Assembly: GCA_016282745.1 (NCBI GenBank)
Contig: JAEELL010000153.1
Location: 1 to 64,000, forward strand
Source: Lachnospiraceae bacterium
Lineage (GTDB): Bacteria > Bacillota > Clostridia > Lachnospirales > Lachnospiraceae
Length of the DNA: 64,000 nucleotides
Direction of reading: 5' to 3'
Shown here: one piece after another, positions 16,876-25,564 of the stretch
Position numbering within the stretch: the first letter of the stretch is position 1
How the letters are laid out: every line of letters begins with the position of its first letter
Translations under genes and position numbers: made by a program
Notes under the pieces: generated by a model
The model's input: only the letters and a program-made list of their open reading frames with translations
Databases searched by the model: none
What the model was told of the DNA's origin: nothing

Positions 16876-19569
16876 GTGAAGTATAAGGGACTTACGGATA
16901 TAGAAGTTGAAGAGTCACGTAAAAAATATGGTTCTAATGAGATCCCGGATTCAAAGCCTACCACCTTCTGGCAGGCGTTTAAAGAGACATTTAATGATCC
17001 AATGATTAGAATATTATTAGTCATTGCAATGATTATGATTGGAATGTTCTTTTTAGATTATGCTGAAATATATGAACCTTTAGGTACTCTTATAGCAATA
17101 CTCATTGTTTCATTAGTGACTGCAAAGACGGGTGTTGCCAGTGATACAAAGTACAGAGAATTAAAAGACAGTACCAAAAAAGAAGAATGTAAAGCTTATA
17201 GGAATGGAACGGTTACCGTCATAAAGGTTGATGATGTAGTTGTTGGAGATAAGATATTGCTTCAGTCCGGCAACAAGATTCCGGCCGACGGAGTTTTGGT
17301 TTCAGGTGGTTTGCGTATCGATAATTCTGCTCTTAACGGAGAGACAGAGGAGTGTAGAAAAAAAGCAGCACCGGAAGGATTTGACTTGCAAGACAATATT
17401 ACAGGTGATACTTTTGTTGACAAGCATTCATTGTTCAGAGGGGCTGTTGTATTTGACGGCGAAGGTGTTTTGGATGTTAGAAGAGTTGGTCTTAAGACTA
17501 TGATGGGAAGAATGGCTGAGGAGATGCAGGAAGAAGAACCGGATTCTCCACTAAAAGTCAAATTGTCAAAACTGGCTCATCAGATTTCAACATTTGGTTA
17601 TATAGGAGCCATCCTCATTGCTTTAATGTACTTAGGACATTTTGTCAATGTGCAGGGAGGAATCGATAGTTTCTTTGCACAACCCGCAAAAGATGTTGTC
17701 AAACAGATTATTGATTCGGTATCGCTTGCAGTAGTCATTATTGTTTGTGCTGTTCCTGAAGGACTGCCACTGATGATTTCCATAGTGCTGATGCAGAATA
17801 CAAGCAAGATGCTTGATCATAATGTTTTAGTAAGGAAAGCAGAAGGTATCGAGACTGCCGGTTCTCTCAATATTTTGTTTAGTGATAAGACGGGGACCAT
17901 TACAAAAGGTATGCTTGAAGTTGTAGATTTTTTTACTGCAGATGGCAGATCAATCAATCTTTCAAAACTTGAAAAGTACACCACTTTAAAAGGACTTCTT
18001 AATTTGGCTTGTGTCAAGAATTCACAGTCTATGTTTGATGCAAATCACAGAGTTATTGGCGGTAATGCCACGGATCAGGCCATTATCAAGTTCATGGGTG
18101 AAAACACATACAGGAGCGTTGCTGAGAATAGTGAATATATTGTGATCGATTCACAGGGATTTAACTCCGCAAACAAATTCAGCCAGGCAAGAATTGACAG
18201 TATAGGAAAGACGTTTTATAAGGGTGCGCCTGAGAGACTGCTTGCCAAAGCAAAAAAATATCTGGATGCGGATGGCAAAATACATTATATTGACAGAGAA
18301 GCTCTGGACGTTAAAATCAATATGTTAGCTCAAAAAGAAATGAGGGTTTTGGCGTTTGGATATTCAGAAAATGAACTTGTTGAGGATAGTATTAATGATG
18401 ATATTGTAATAATCGGTTTGGTTGGAATTCGTGATGAGGTCAGACCTGAAGCAATTGAAGCAATTGAAGAGGTTCAAAACGCAGGTATTCAGGTTGTAAT
18501 GATTACAGGTGACAGACTTGAGACGGCAGTGGCAATCGCAAAAGATGCAGGTCTTTTGAAGAACAGTGATGATATGGCTCTTTCTTCCACGCAGCTCAAT
18601 GAGATGTCGGATGATGAGATTAAGAATATTCTTTCGCATATACGAGTAATTGCAAGAGCACTACCAACAGACAAATCGAGAATGGTAAGAATTTGTCAGG
18701 AAATGAATTTGGTAGTCGGAATGACCGGAGATGGTGTAAATGATTCGCCGGCACTAAAGAGAGCAGATGTTGGTTTTGCTATGGGAAGTGGAACTGAAGC
18801 AGCAAAAGAAGCCGGTAAAATAGTTATTCTGGATGATAATTTCAAATCCCTGAAGGATGCAATATGGTATGGAAGAACTATTTACCGTAATATTTTAAAG
18901 TTTTGCAAATTCCAGCTTGTAATTAACGTAGCTGCAGTACTTGTTAGTTCGCTTGCTCCGTTTATCGGACTTGATAATCCGCCACTTAAGGTGACACATC
19001 TGTTGTTTGTCAATCTGGTAATGGATGGTCTTGGTGCAATAATGTTAGGAAATGAACCTGCACTTGAAAAATACATGCGGGCAAAACCAATAAGAAGAGA
19101 TGAGAGTATTGTAAGCAAGAGAATGTTGGTACAGATTGTTCTTATGGGGTTATGGCTTACATTTATAAGTTTTGTATTTTTGAGGAATCCAATATTTAAA
19201 AATCAGTTCTTTGATGGAAGCGAGAATAAATTGCTGACAGGATATTTTGTATTATTTATTATAGCAGCATTGTTCAACGGATTTAATGTCAGAGATGAAG
19301 GTCTTGGTATTTTTATGAGACTCAATGAGAACCCGGGATTTATAAAGATGTTCTTTGCCATAATTTTTGTGCAGGCGTTTATTGTAAATGCAGCTTTAAT
19401 ACCTTTACCAATATTCAAAGCCATTGGACGTATGTTTAGTTGTACTCCGTTTGGAGTTGAAGGATGGGCAATGGTAGTGTTGTTGGCATTCACTATGATA
19501 CCGGTAGATGTATGCAGAAAAGTTATTGCTAAGTTAATAAGAAAAAATAAAACAGGACAGTTGCACTAA
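16876..19569 (+). CDS. Calcium-type P-ATPase (P2B-like)
   Basis: An 897-residue cation-transporting ATPase starting at GTG behind AGGAGG. In order: N-terminal cation-ATPase region, membrane helices, actuator motif (NSALNGETEE), PEGLP in helix 4 (VPEGLPLMISIVL, a calcium-ligand motif), the phosphorylation site SDKTGTITKG (Asp near 337), the nucleotide-binding domain with KGAPERLL, the hinge TGDGVNDSPALKRADVG and a C-terminal helix bundle (NLVMDGLGAIMLG). The motifs fit PMCA/SERCA-type calcium export; a related cation is possible. It follows terD closely and ends in a terminator that overlaps its last codons. Confidence 0.9.
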   Translation: MKYKGLTDIEVEESRKKYGSNEIPDSKPTTFWQAFKETFNDPMIRILLVIAMIMIGMFFLDYAEIYEPLGTLIAILIVSLVTAKTGVASDTKYRELKDSTKKEECKAYRNGTVTVIKVDDVVVGDKILLQSGNKIPADGVLVSGGLRIDNSALNGETEECRKKAAPEGFDLQDNITGDTFVDKHSLFRGAVVFDGEGVLDVRRVGLKTMMGRMAEEMQEEEPDSPLKVKLSKLAHQISTFGYIGAILIALMYLGHFVNVQGGIDSFFAQPAKDVVKQIIDSVSLAVVIIVCAVPEGLPLMISIVLMQNTSKMLDHNVLVRKAEGIETAGSLNILFSDKTGTITKGMLEVVDFFTADGRSINLSKLEKYTTLKGLLNLACVKNSQSMFDANHRVIGGNATDQAIIKFMGENTYRSVAENSEYIVIDSQGFNSANKFSQARIDSIGKTFYKGAPERLLAKAKKYLDADGKIHYIDREALDVKINMLAQKEMRVLAFGYSENELVEDSINDDIVIIGLVGIRDEVRPEAIEAIEEVQNAGIQVVMITGDRLETAVAIAKDAGLLKNSDDMALSSTQLNEMSDDEIKNILSHIRVIARALPTDKSRMVRICQEMNLVVGMTGDGVNDSPALKRADVGFAMGSGTEAAKEAGKIVILDDNFKSLKDAIWYGRTIYRNILKFCKFQLVINVAAVLVSSLAPFIGLDNPPLKVTHLLFVNLVMDGLGAIMLGNEPALEKYMRAKPIRRDESIVSKRMLVQIVLMGLWLTFISFVFLRNPIFKNQFFDGSENKLLTGYFVLFIIAALFNGFNVRDEGLGIFMRLNENPGFIKMFFAIIFVQAFIVNAALIPLPIFKAIGRMFSCTPFGVEGWAMVVLLAFTMIPVDVCRKVIAKLIRKNKTGQLH

Positions 19570-19590
19570 AGTGTAACTGTCCTGTTCTTT
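19551..19590. terminator. Terminator overlapping the ATPase stop codon
   Basis: Arms AACAGGACAGTTGCACT (19551-19567) and AGTGTAACTGTCCTGTT (19570-19586) form a 17-bp hairpin with one G-U type mismatch. The last codons and the stop of the ATPase gene are inside it. It can also serve the convergent gene at 19677. Confidence 0.88.
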
Positions 19591-19676
19591 GTATTAAAAT
19601 ATCGGTTGATTTTTAGCTAACCTTTAATTAATCTCTTTAATCCAATCTCTGAAATAATTTCTTGAATTAATCCTGA

Positions 19677-21020
19677 TTACCATCCCTGACTAACCTGTGG
19701 TGCTCTGTAGTCGTTAGAGAACAGGATAGAAGCCTGAACGTTGTATGGTTCAAGTGCAGACTGTCCCGGATCTGTATTGATTTTTGCGTAATCTGTTGGA
19801 AGCCATACTGATTTTCCACCGTTCCATCTGAAGCCGATTCTAAGAACCTGGCTGTGCTCTTTTTCTACTAAAGGACCATTTTCTACTTCCTGTTCGTAGG
19901 TAAATCTTCTTGGACATAATGTAATCCATTTCTTATCTGCGTAATTCTCGTTATCCTGATCGAAGCAGTATGGGTACTGATCAATGATAATCTGCCATTT
20001 TGTCTTGTCATCCATGCCACCGTCAGGAGTATAATTGTTTGTGTCTTTTGCACCCTTTAAGAAAGTACGTGATGCGAATTCATGTATAGGAATGTAATCT
20101 ACACCGTTTGATCCTTTCTTGCCCCAGTATTCATTAATGTGCTGCTTTGCAAAATTGTTAAGTAAGTACTTATCACCTGAAATTGCGCCGGCACCTGTCT
20201 GTAAAGCATTGAGCATATCAAATACTTTGTTGGTATTATCACTTAAACTGTCAGGTTTCTCCATGTTATCAAGTGCAACAACATATAATGCTGCGATAAC
20301 GTATGGATCATTACAATTCTTGATTACATATTCAACCTGGGCAGTAGTTGTAGGCCAAGGATTGAAACTTACATATTTTCTGAGTAACTGAATAGGGAAA
20401 TTCTCAGTTTCACCTTTGCCGTTTACTGCAGAGAATAATCCGTCATAAGGTTCTTCTGTAGTTGTCCAAACAACTGTTGGATCTGTAGGTTCCTGAACTG
20501 ATGGAGTGTTATTACCTTGCTGATTGTTGTTACCTTGCTGATTGTTGTTACCTTGCTGATTGTTGTTACCTTGCTGATTGTTGTTGCCGGCCTGATTGTT
20601 GTTAGCTGTCTGATTATTGCTGCTTGTCTGATTGCTGTTCTGTGAAGAAGCAGTCTGATTTGTGCTTGTATTACTTGCAACGTTGTTTTTGTTTGCAGCT
20701 GTTACAGTAACTTTGCATTTGAGAGATTTACTCTTCTTGCCAGCCTTATACTTGGCAACGATAGTTGTAGAACCTGCAGCCTTTGCAGTAACTTTTCCTG
20801 ATTTAACAGTAGCTACTTTTTTGTTAGTTGTGCTCCATTTAACCCCTTTAACTTTTTTCTTTCCTTTTTTTACAGTAAGAGTAGTTTTTTCACCTACTTT
20901 TAATGTAACTTTTTTCTTTGAAAGTTTAACTTTCGCAGCGGCAGAAACGTCAAAAGATGGTGTAATCATGCTAACTGTAACGAATGCTGCCATTAACAAA
21001 CATAGTGCTTTTTTTCTCAT
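19677..21020 (-). CDS. Secreted Ig-like (BIG_2) protein with unknown C-terminal domain
   Basis: A 447-residue exported protein when started at the ATG at 21020-21018, which follows AAAGGAG; an upstream in-frame ATG lacks a site. A Lys/Arg signal peptide leads to a bacterial Ig-like group 2 domain (VTLKVGEKTTLTVKKG, GVKWSTTNKKVATV, KAAGSTTIVAKYKAG). A low-complexity linker follows with about four repeats of GNNNQQ, encoded by 18-bp DNA repeats at about 20505-20590. The final ~260 residues (starting NGKGETENFPIQLLRKYVSF) form a domain I do not recognise. No cell-wall anchor was seen. BIG_2 domains usually mediate adhesion or carbohydrate contact. Confidence 0.7.
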   Translation of the reverse strand: MRKKALCLLMAAFVTVSMITPSFDVSAAAKVKLSKKKVTLKVGEKTTLTVKKGKKKVKGVKWSTTNKKVATVKSGKVTAKAAGSTTIVAKYKAGKKSKSLKCKVTVTAANKNNVASNTSTNQTASSQNSNQTSSNNQTANNNQAGNNNQQGNNNQQGNNNQQGNNNQQGNNTPSVQEPTDPTVVWTTTEEPYDGLFSAVNGKGETENFPIQLLRKYVSFNPWPTTTAQVEYVIKNCNDPYVIAALYVVALDNMEKPDSLSDNTNKVFDMLNALQTGAGAISGDKYLLNNFAKQHINEYWGKKGSNGVDYIPIHEFASRTFLKGAKDTNNYTPDGGMDDKTKWQIIIDQYPYCFDQDNENYADKKWITLCPRRFTYEQEVENGPLVEKEHSQVLRIGFRWNGGKSVWLPTDYAKINTDPGQSALEPYNVQASILFSNDYRAPQVSQGW

Positions 21021-21053
21021 ATAGAGCTCCTTTCCATTTGCATAGTAAAGCAA

Positions 21054-21452
21054 TAAGTTTTTTGGTGAAGATAAAAATTCTATTGAAGAAATAAATCTGT
21101 CAAATAAGAATCTGTATCTTCGTTGTTAAAATGTTACCTATATATGAAGTGCGATTGGCACATCCATAAATCCGATTAAAGCTACAAATGATAAAAAATA
21201 ACCTGATATTCAATTGAAAACCGTTCATACAAAATGAAAACACAGAGTGCTTATCATAGTGCTGAAACGGCTTGTCTCATACAAAATATTATAAGACAAA
21301 TCATAGGAAAAATCCACCGAACTTTTTAATGTGAAATTGATGTTTTATAAGTTGTCTCCTGACATTTTCATCCGGATGAATAAATGATAATATATAACTA
21401 TATAAATAAGTATCGGAGATTAATATTGAATTGAATGAAATGAGGTGGAAAA
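21054..21452. other. Divergent intergenic region, 399 bp
   Basis: This gap separates the minus-strand Ig-like gene from the plus-strand gene at 21453 and must hold both promoters. A TTGACA for the minus strand (near 21097-21092) has no convincing -10 at normal spacing. A palindrome TTCATCCGGATGAA lies near 21367-21380. Otherwise nothing was recognised. Confidence 0.4.
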
Positions 21453-22166
21453 ATGCATAAAAGAGTTGAAGAGTGCAGTTTCTACGATTCGTCGGAAAAT
21501 ATTATTTATAAGTTGTACAGAAAAAATGACAGCATGGCGATTCTGGAAAAGGTAAAAGTCGATATTAAGAATATGGCAGCTGACTGTGAAATATTTGAAA
21601 AACCAATTGAAATACTCTCCAATTTGGATATCTTTTTCAGGGATATTGATGAGGAAATGTGGTGTGAAACAGATGAAGATTACAATATTGTAAATGATGT
21701 GGAATCCTCTGCGGAATCTTTTGTTGTGGCAAATAAAGAAATTATAAGTATTATCTATGAAGGAAAAAGGTTGAGGTCTTATTCGACAGATACAGGTGAA
21801 ATAAAAGAAAATAAAATATTTAACGATATAAGAAATTATTTTAAATATGCAATGGAAAAGGAAAACAGTACGGTTAAATTAGTTTATGATTCCTTCGATG
21901 GCGGAGGCCCTGAGTACACATTTGAAATTAAAAATCCTGGAATTTTTACCTGGTATTCAAGAAGACATTATATGAATGAAAAACATGAAGAAATGTGTGG
22001 GTCAGGATATAATGTTATTTTTACGCTGTATCCGTTAAGAACGGGAAAAGCACAGGCCATAATTACCGGAAGGTCACCAATATGCCCTACTGAAACCTGG
22101 GTGATTGAAGTTACTGTGGACGAAGGAATGAAGATTTCTTATGAAGACATTTATGAAGACATTTAG
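21453..22166 (+). CDS. Uncharacterised cytoplasmic protein
   Basis: A 237-residue protein with no signal peptide or membrane helix and a GAGGTGG site before the ATG. The N-terminal half is acidic and helical. The C-terminal ~100 residues are predicted beta-rich (YTFEIKNPGIFTWYSR, NVIFTLYPLRTGKAQAIITG, TWVIEVTVDEG). Their spacing faintly recalls chagasin-like (I42) protease-inhibitor folds, but that match is weak. The 3' end carries a short tandem repeat (TATGAAGACAT) across the stop codon. It stands alone between a divergent gene and the glycan locus. Function unknown. Confidence 0.55.
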   Translation: MHKRVEECSFYDSSENIIYKLYRKNDSMAILEKVKVDIKNMAADCEIFEKPIEILSNLDIFFRDIDEEMWCETDEDYNIVNDVESSAESFVVANKEIISIIYEGKRLRSYSTDTGEIKENKIFNDIRNYFKYAMEKENSTVKLVYDSFDGGGPEYTFEIKNPGIFTWYSRRHYMNEKHEEMCGSGYNVIFTLYPLRTGKAQAIITGRSPICPTETWVIEVTVDEGMKISYEDIYEDI

Positions 22167-22402
22167 GAAGACATAACGGAAGATATTTCTTACGAAATGT
22201 AATGAAACGATTCAATAAATTGAACAATTCTCTATAAAAATTGTATATTCTTGTTATTTTTGTCTGTGATTGGCGAGTTTTGGTAAAAAAGAACTCTGTT
22301 GAAAGAGTTCAATTTACATCTGGTTTAAGGAAATGTACAATCAGAACTAGAAGGGGAATTTTAATATTAACAGTATTTTAATTCAAAAGGAGAATTGTTA
22401 TC

Positions 22403-25400
22403 ATGAAACGGACAAAATTAATCAGTTTCTGTCTGGTACTGGCAATTACGGTCGTTCCATTGTCTGATGGATTTGCTAAGTACCGGAATCACTGCGCCCT
22501 TGCGGCATCAGCTCCTGTTCAGGAGAGTACCTATTACAACATTACCAATGTGTGTACCGGAAGAATGATCGACATTCCAAGTGGAAAAGATGAGGACAAA
22601 AATCCTCTGCACACATGGACGATTAACAACAAAGATGCAGAAAAATTTTCATTCGAAAAAGTAGCGGGAGAGGATTATTATTACATTGTTCCAAAGGTTG
22701 CACCGACAAGAGTTATTGATAATCCTTCAAGCAGTATGTCTGCAGGAACCCAGTATCAGATCTACACAAAGAACAGTACTGATGCGCAGAAGTTTAAGCT
22801 TGAGCCTGACGGCGAGGGGAACTTCAAGATTATTAACAAAAAGAGCGGAATGGCACTTACTGATATGTGTAATGAAAAGGGCTCCACAGATGAGGAGAAA
22901 GACATTACAGTAAGGCAGCAGGCTGTCTCAAGTGACAGCAGACAGCTTTGGAAGATTACAAAGCTGGCAAATGATTATTACTTTAATCAGCCGGTAAAGA
23001 CTGACGGCGCGGATCCGTCCATGGTTCTTGCCGGAGGAAAATACTACTATTGTTTTGCAGGTGCAGGCAATACAGTAAAAATCGCAGAACTTAGCAGTCT
23101 CGAGAATATGGGATCATTTGGTACCACTGTTGTGGCATTTACACCACCGGATTCAGGAATGTACAGCAAGGAAGTATGGGCACCTGAACTCGTGTGGTTA
23201 AGTGGACGCTGGTATGTATATTTCTGTGCAGATGACGGAACCAATGCAAACCACAGAATGTATGTACTTCAGGGTGGAACAAATGCCGATAACCCATTGG
23301 ATGGAGACTGGACTTTTATGGGAAAAATCTATGACACATCTAATGACCGTTGGGCAATTGACGGAACAGCATTTACATACAACAATGAGAATTATTTTGT
23401 GTGGTCAGGCTGGGGAGATTCCACAGGAGGAAATGTGCAGAATCTTTACATTGCAAAAATGAGCAACCCATGGACCTTATCAACACAGAGAGTATGTATA
23501 TGTCAGCCTACAAACACATGGGAAAAATCCGGCGGTTCATCTATAGCAGAGGGACCGGAAGTTCTTATTAACGGAAGCAAGGTTCACATTATTTATTCTG
23601 CTGCAGCAAGTTTTACAGACAGTTACTGTCTTGGAAGAATCACATGTACAGACGGTAATCTCTTAAATGCATCTTCATGGGCTAAGAGTGACGGACCTGT
23701 ATTCAAGGGAACAGAATATACATTTGCCCCGGGACATAATACATTTGTAAAGTCAGTTGACGGAACAGAAAACTGGATTATCTACCACTGTGCAAGATAC
23801 AGCGGAAGCAAATGGACAAGAGCAATCAGAGCTCAGAGATTTACATGGACAGACAACGGCTATCCTTTCTTTGGTGAGCCTATCGATCAGGGTGTTTCAG
23901 TATCACGTCCGTCCAAAACCTACAATCCTCCTGTTAACACAACAAACTATTACAAGATTGTAAATGTGGGAACAGGTAAGGTAATGGATATCCCAAATAA
24001 ATCTGATGCAAACGGAACAAAGATTCAGACTTATGCAGACAATAACACAATTGCTCAGAGATTCAGATTTAAGAGCAATTCTGATAAATGGTTCAATATC
24101 ATTCCTAGATGTGCAGAGTCAAAAGTATTTGACGATCCTTCAGGATCAAAAGAGAGAAATGTAAGTTACCAGCTCTATACATCAAACGGTTCGCCATCAC
24201 AGAAATTCAGATTTGAGCACATGGGTGACGGAAAGTACAGAATTGTAAATAAAGCAAGTTTGCTTGCACTTACAGATACAACTGAAATAGTAGGTGGAAG
24301 CGGATATGTAGAGCAGAAGAGATACATGAACAGTGACTATCAGTTATGGCAGTTAGTTCCGATGTCAGGTGATGAAGTATTCGAAGATCCAACAAACGTT
24401 CAGGTTTCTTCAGATGATACATGGATCAATCTTGGTGCATGGTCATATTATTTCGGAAGCTGGAACGGTTCTAACGGAACATATATCGGTGGAACAACAG
24501 CGGATAAATTTACTGTAAATATTACAGCAAATAACAAAGCTCAGTGGGGTATTCAGGTAGCCCTTGATAATCAGCCTGTAATAAGCGGACATGAGTACAG
24601 ATACACAATCAAAGTTAACTCAACTTCTGCAGGAAGCATTATCAGTAAAGAAGATGTATCAAGACTCAAGGAAGATACAACGAACATCACATCCGGTGAC
24701 AACACAATCACAGGAACATTTACAGCTACAGACAGCAGGGCAAAGATTCTTTTTGAACTTGCTTCAGGAATAAATGCCGGTACAACACTTAAGTTTACAA
24801 ACTTCTCGTTAGTTGATTTAAGTGCTGCTGTGGAGACAACGGTTGCACCTACAACAGAGGCTCCAACAGTTGCACCTACGACAGAGGCACCTACAACAGA
24901 GGCTCCGACAACAAAACCGCAGAATGATATTACTGTTGATGAAGACGGAATAAACACTTCTGAGAAAGTGAGTGTTTTGGGATTCCAGATTAGCACTATT
25001 TTTGGAGGAACAAGAGTAAGCGCTCAGGTTGAGCCTACAATTAACGGTAAGAATGTTGTTAAGACAGGAATGGTCTTCGGTCTTAGCAGTTACGATGATA
25101 TTAACAGCAATATTACAAGTGGAGATATGTATGTGAGAACAGATAATGAGTTTATTAGAGCATATGATTCCACAGCCAATGGAATAAGTCAGTATAAGCT
25201 TGGACAGTCAGATACAGCTACATATTTCAAAATGACAATGAGCTATGGAGCTGCTAACAAGACAGCTTACGCGGCAATGTACAAAGTCAGAGCTTATGCA
25301 GTTCTTGAAGACGGAACATATGTGTACAGTAAGACACGTGACTTCTCAGTATTTAAGATTGCAAAGAAATTGTACAATGATGTACTTATGAATACAGAGG

Positions 25401-25504
25401 AAGCACACAATTATCTATATAACACAATTTTAAAGACAGTTGATCCTGATTTCGCAAGCGTAGAGTACAAATGGGGAGATACTATTTTAAATCCATACAA
25501 CTAG
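22403..25504 (+). CDS. Secreted GH43 glycosidase with ricin-type lectin and CBM domains
   Basis: A 1033-residue exported enzyme. Order: signal peptide (1-~36), ricin-type beta-trefoil (~44-185), GH43 five-bladed propeller (~200-495), second ricin-type domain (~514-650), CBM4-like domain (~658-805), TTEAP linker (~809-841), and a C-terminal module (~855-1033) shared with three other secreted proteins here. GH43 landmarks are DGADPSM (base Asp), VWAPEL, IDGTAF and EGPEV (acid Glu). GH43 enzymes release arabinose or xylose from plant glycans; an arabinofuranosidase fits the ricin-domain architecture, inferred. The GH115-like gene follows 60 bp downstream. No LPXTG or dockerin. Confidence 0.88.
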   Translation: MKRTKLISFCLVLAITVVPLSDGFAKYRNHCALAASAPVQESTYYNITNVCTGRMIDIPSGKDEDKNPLHTWTINNKDAEKFSFEKVAGEDYYYIVPKVAPTRVIDNPSSSMSAGTQYQIYTKNSTDAQKFKLEPDGEGNFKIINKKSGMALTDMCNEKGSTDEEKDITVRQQAVSSDSRQLWKITKLANDYYFNQPVKTDGADPSMVLAGGKYYYCFAGAGNTVKIAELSSLENMGSFGTTVVAFTPPDSGMYSKEVWAPELVWLSGRWYVYFCADDGTNANHRMYVLQGGTNADNPLDGDWTFMGKIYDTSNDRWAIDGTAFTYNNENYFVWSGWGDSTGGNVQNLYIAKMSNPWTLSTQRVCICQPTNTWEKSGGSSIAEGPEVLINGSKVHIIYSAAASFTDSYCLGRITCTDGNLLNASSWAKSDGPVFKGTEYTFAPGHNTFVKSVDGTENWIIYHCARYSGSKWTRAIRAQRFTWTDNGYPFFGEPIDQGVSVSRPSKTYNPPVNTTNYYKIVNVGTGKVMDIPNKSDANGTKIQTYADNNTIAQRFRFKSNSDKWFNIIPRCAESKVFDDPSGSKERNVSYQLYTSNGSPSQKFRFEHMGDGKYRIVNKASLLALTDTTEIVGGSGYVEQKRYMNSDYQLWQLVPMSGDEVFEDPTNVQVSSDDTWINLGAWSYYFGSWNGSNGTYIGGTTADKFTVNITANNKAQWGIQVALDNQPVISGHEYRYTIKVNSTSAGSIISKEDVSRLKEDTTNITSGDNTITGTFTATDSRAKILFELASGINAGTTLKFTNFSLVDLSAAVETTVAPTTEAPTVAPTTEAPTTEAPTTKPQNDITVDEDGINTSEKVSVLGFQISTIFGGTRVSAQVEPTINGKNVVKTGMVFGLSSYDDINSNITSGDMYVRTDNEFIRAYDSTANGISQYKLGQSDTATYFKMTMSYGAANKTAYAAMYKVRAYAVLEDGTYVYSKTRDFSVFKIAKKLYNDVLMNTEEAHNYLYNTILKTVDPDFASVEYKWGDTILNPYN
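24955..25501 (+). other. Shared C-terminal module, copy 1 (GH43 protein)
   Basis: This region encodes a ~175-residue module after the TTEAP linker: VLGFQISTIFGGTRVSAQV, a GMVFGLSSY turn, KMTMSY, YKVRAYAVLEDGTYVYS, then a helical end (FKIAKKLYND, HNYLYNTILKTVDPDF). Copies 2-4 lie at 30940, 52310 and 54990. It is the most divergent of the four. Confidence 0.85.
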
Positions 25505-25564
25505 GAAAGGATGGCCATACGCTAAAAAGAGCGAAGGTGTTTTACAAATAAATCGGAGGATAAT

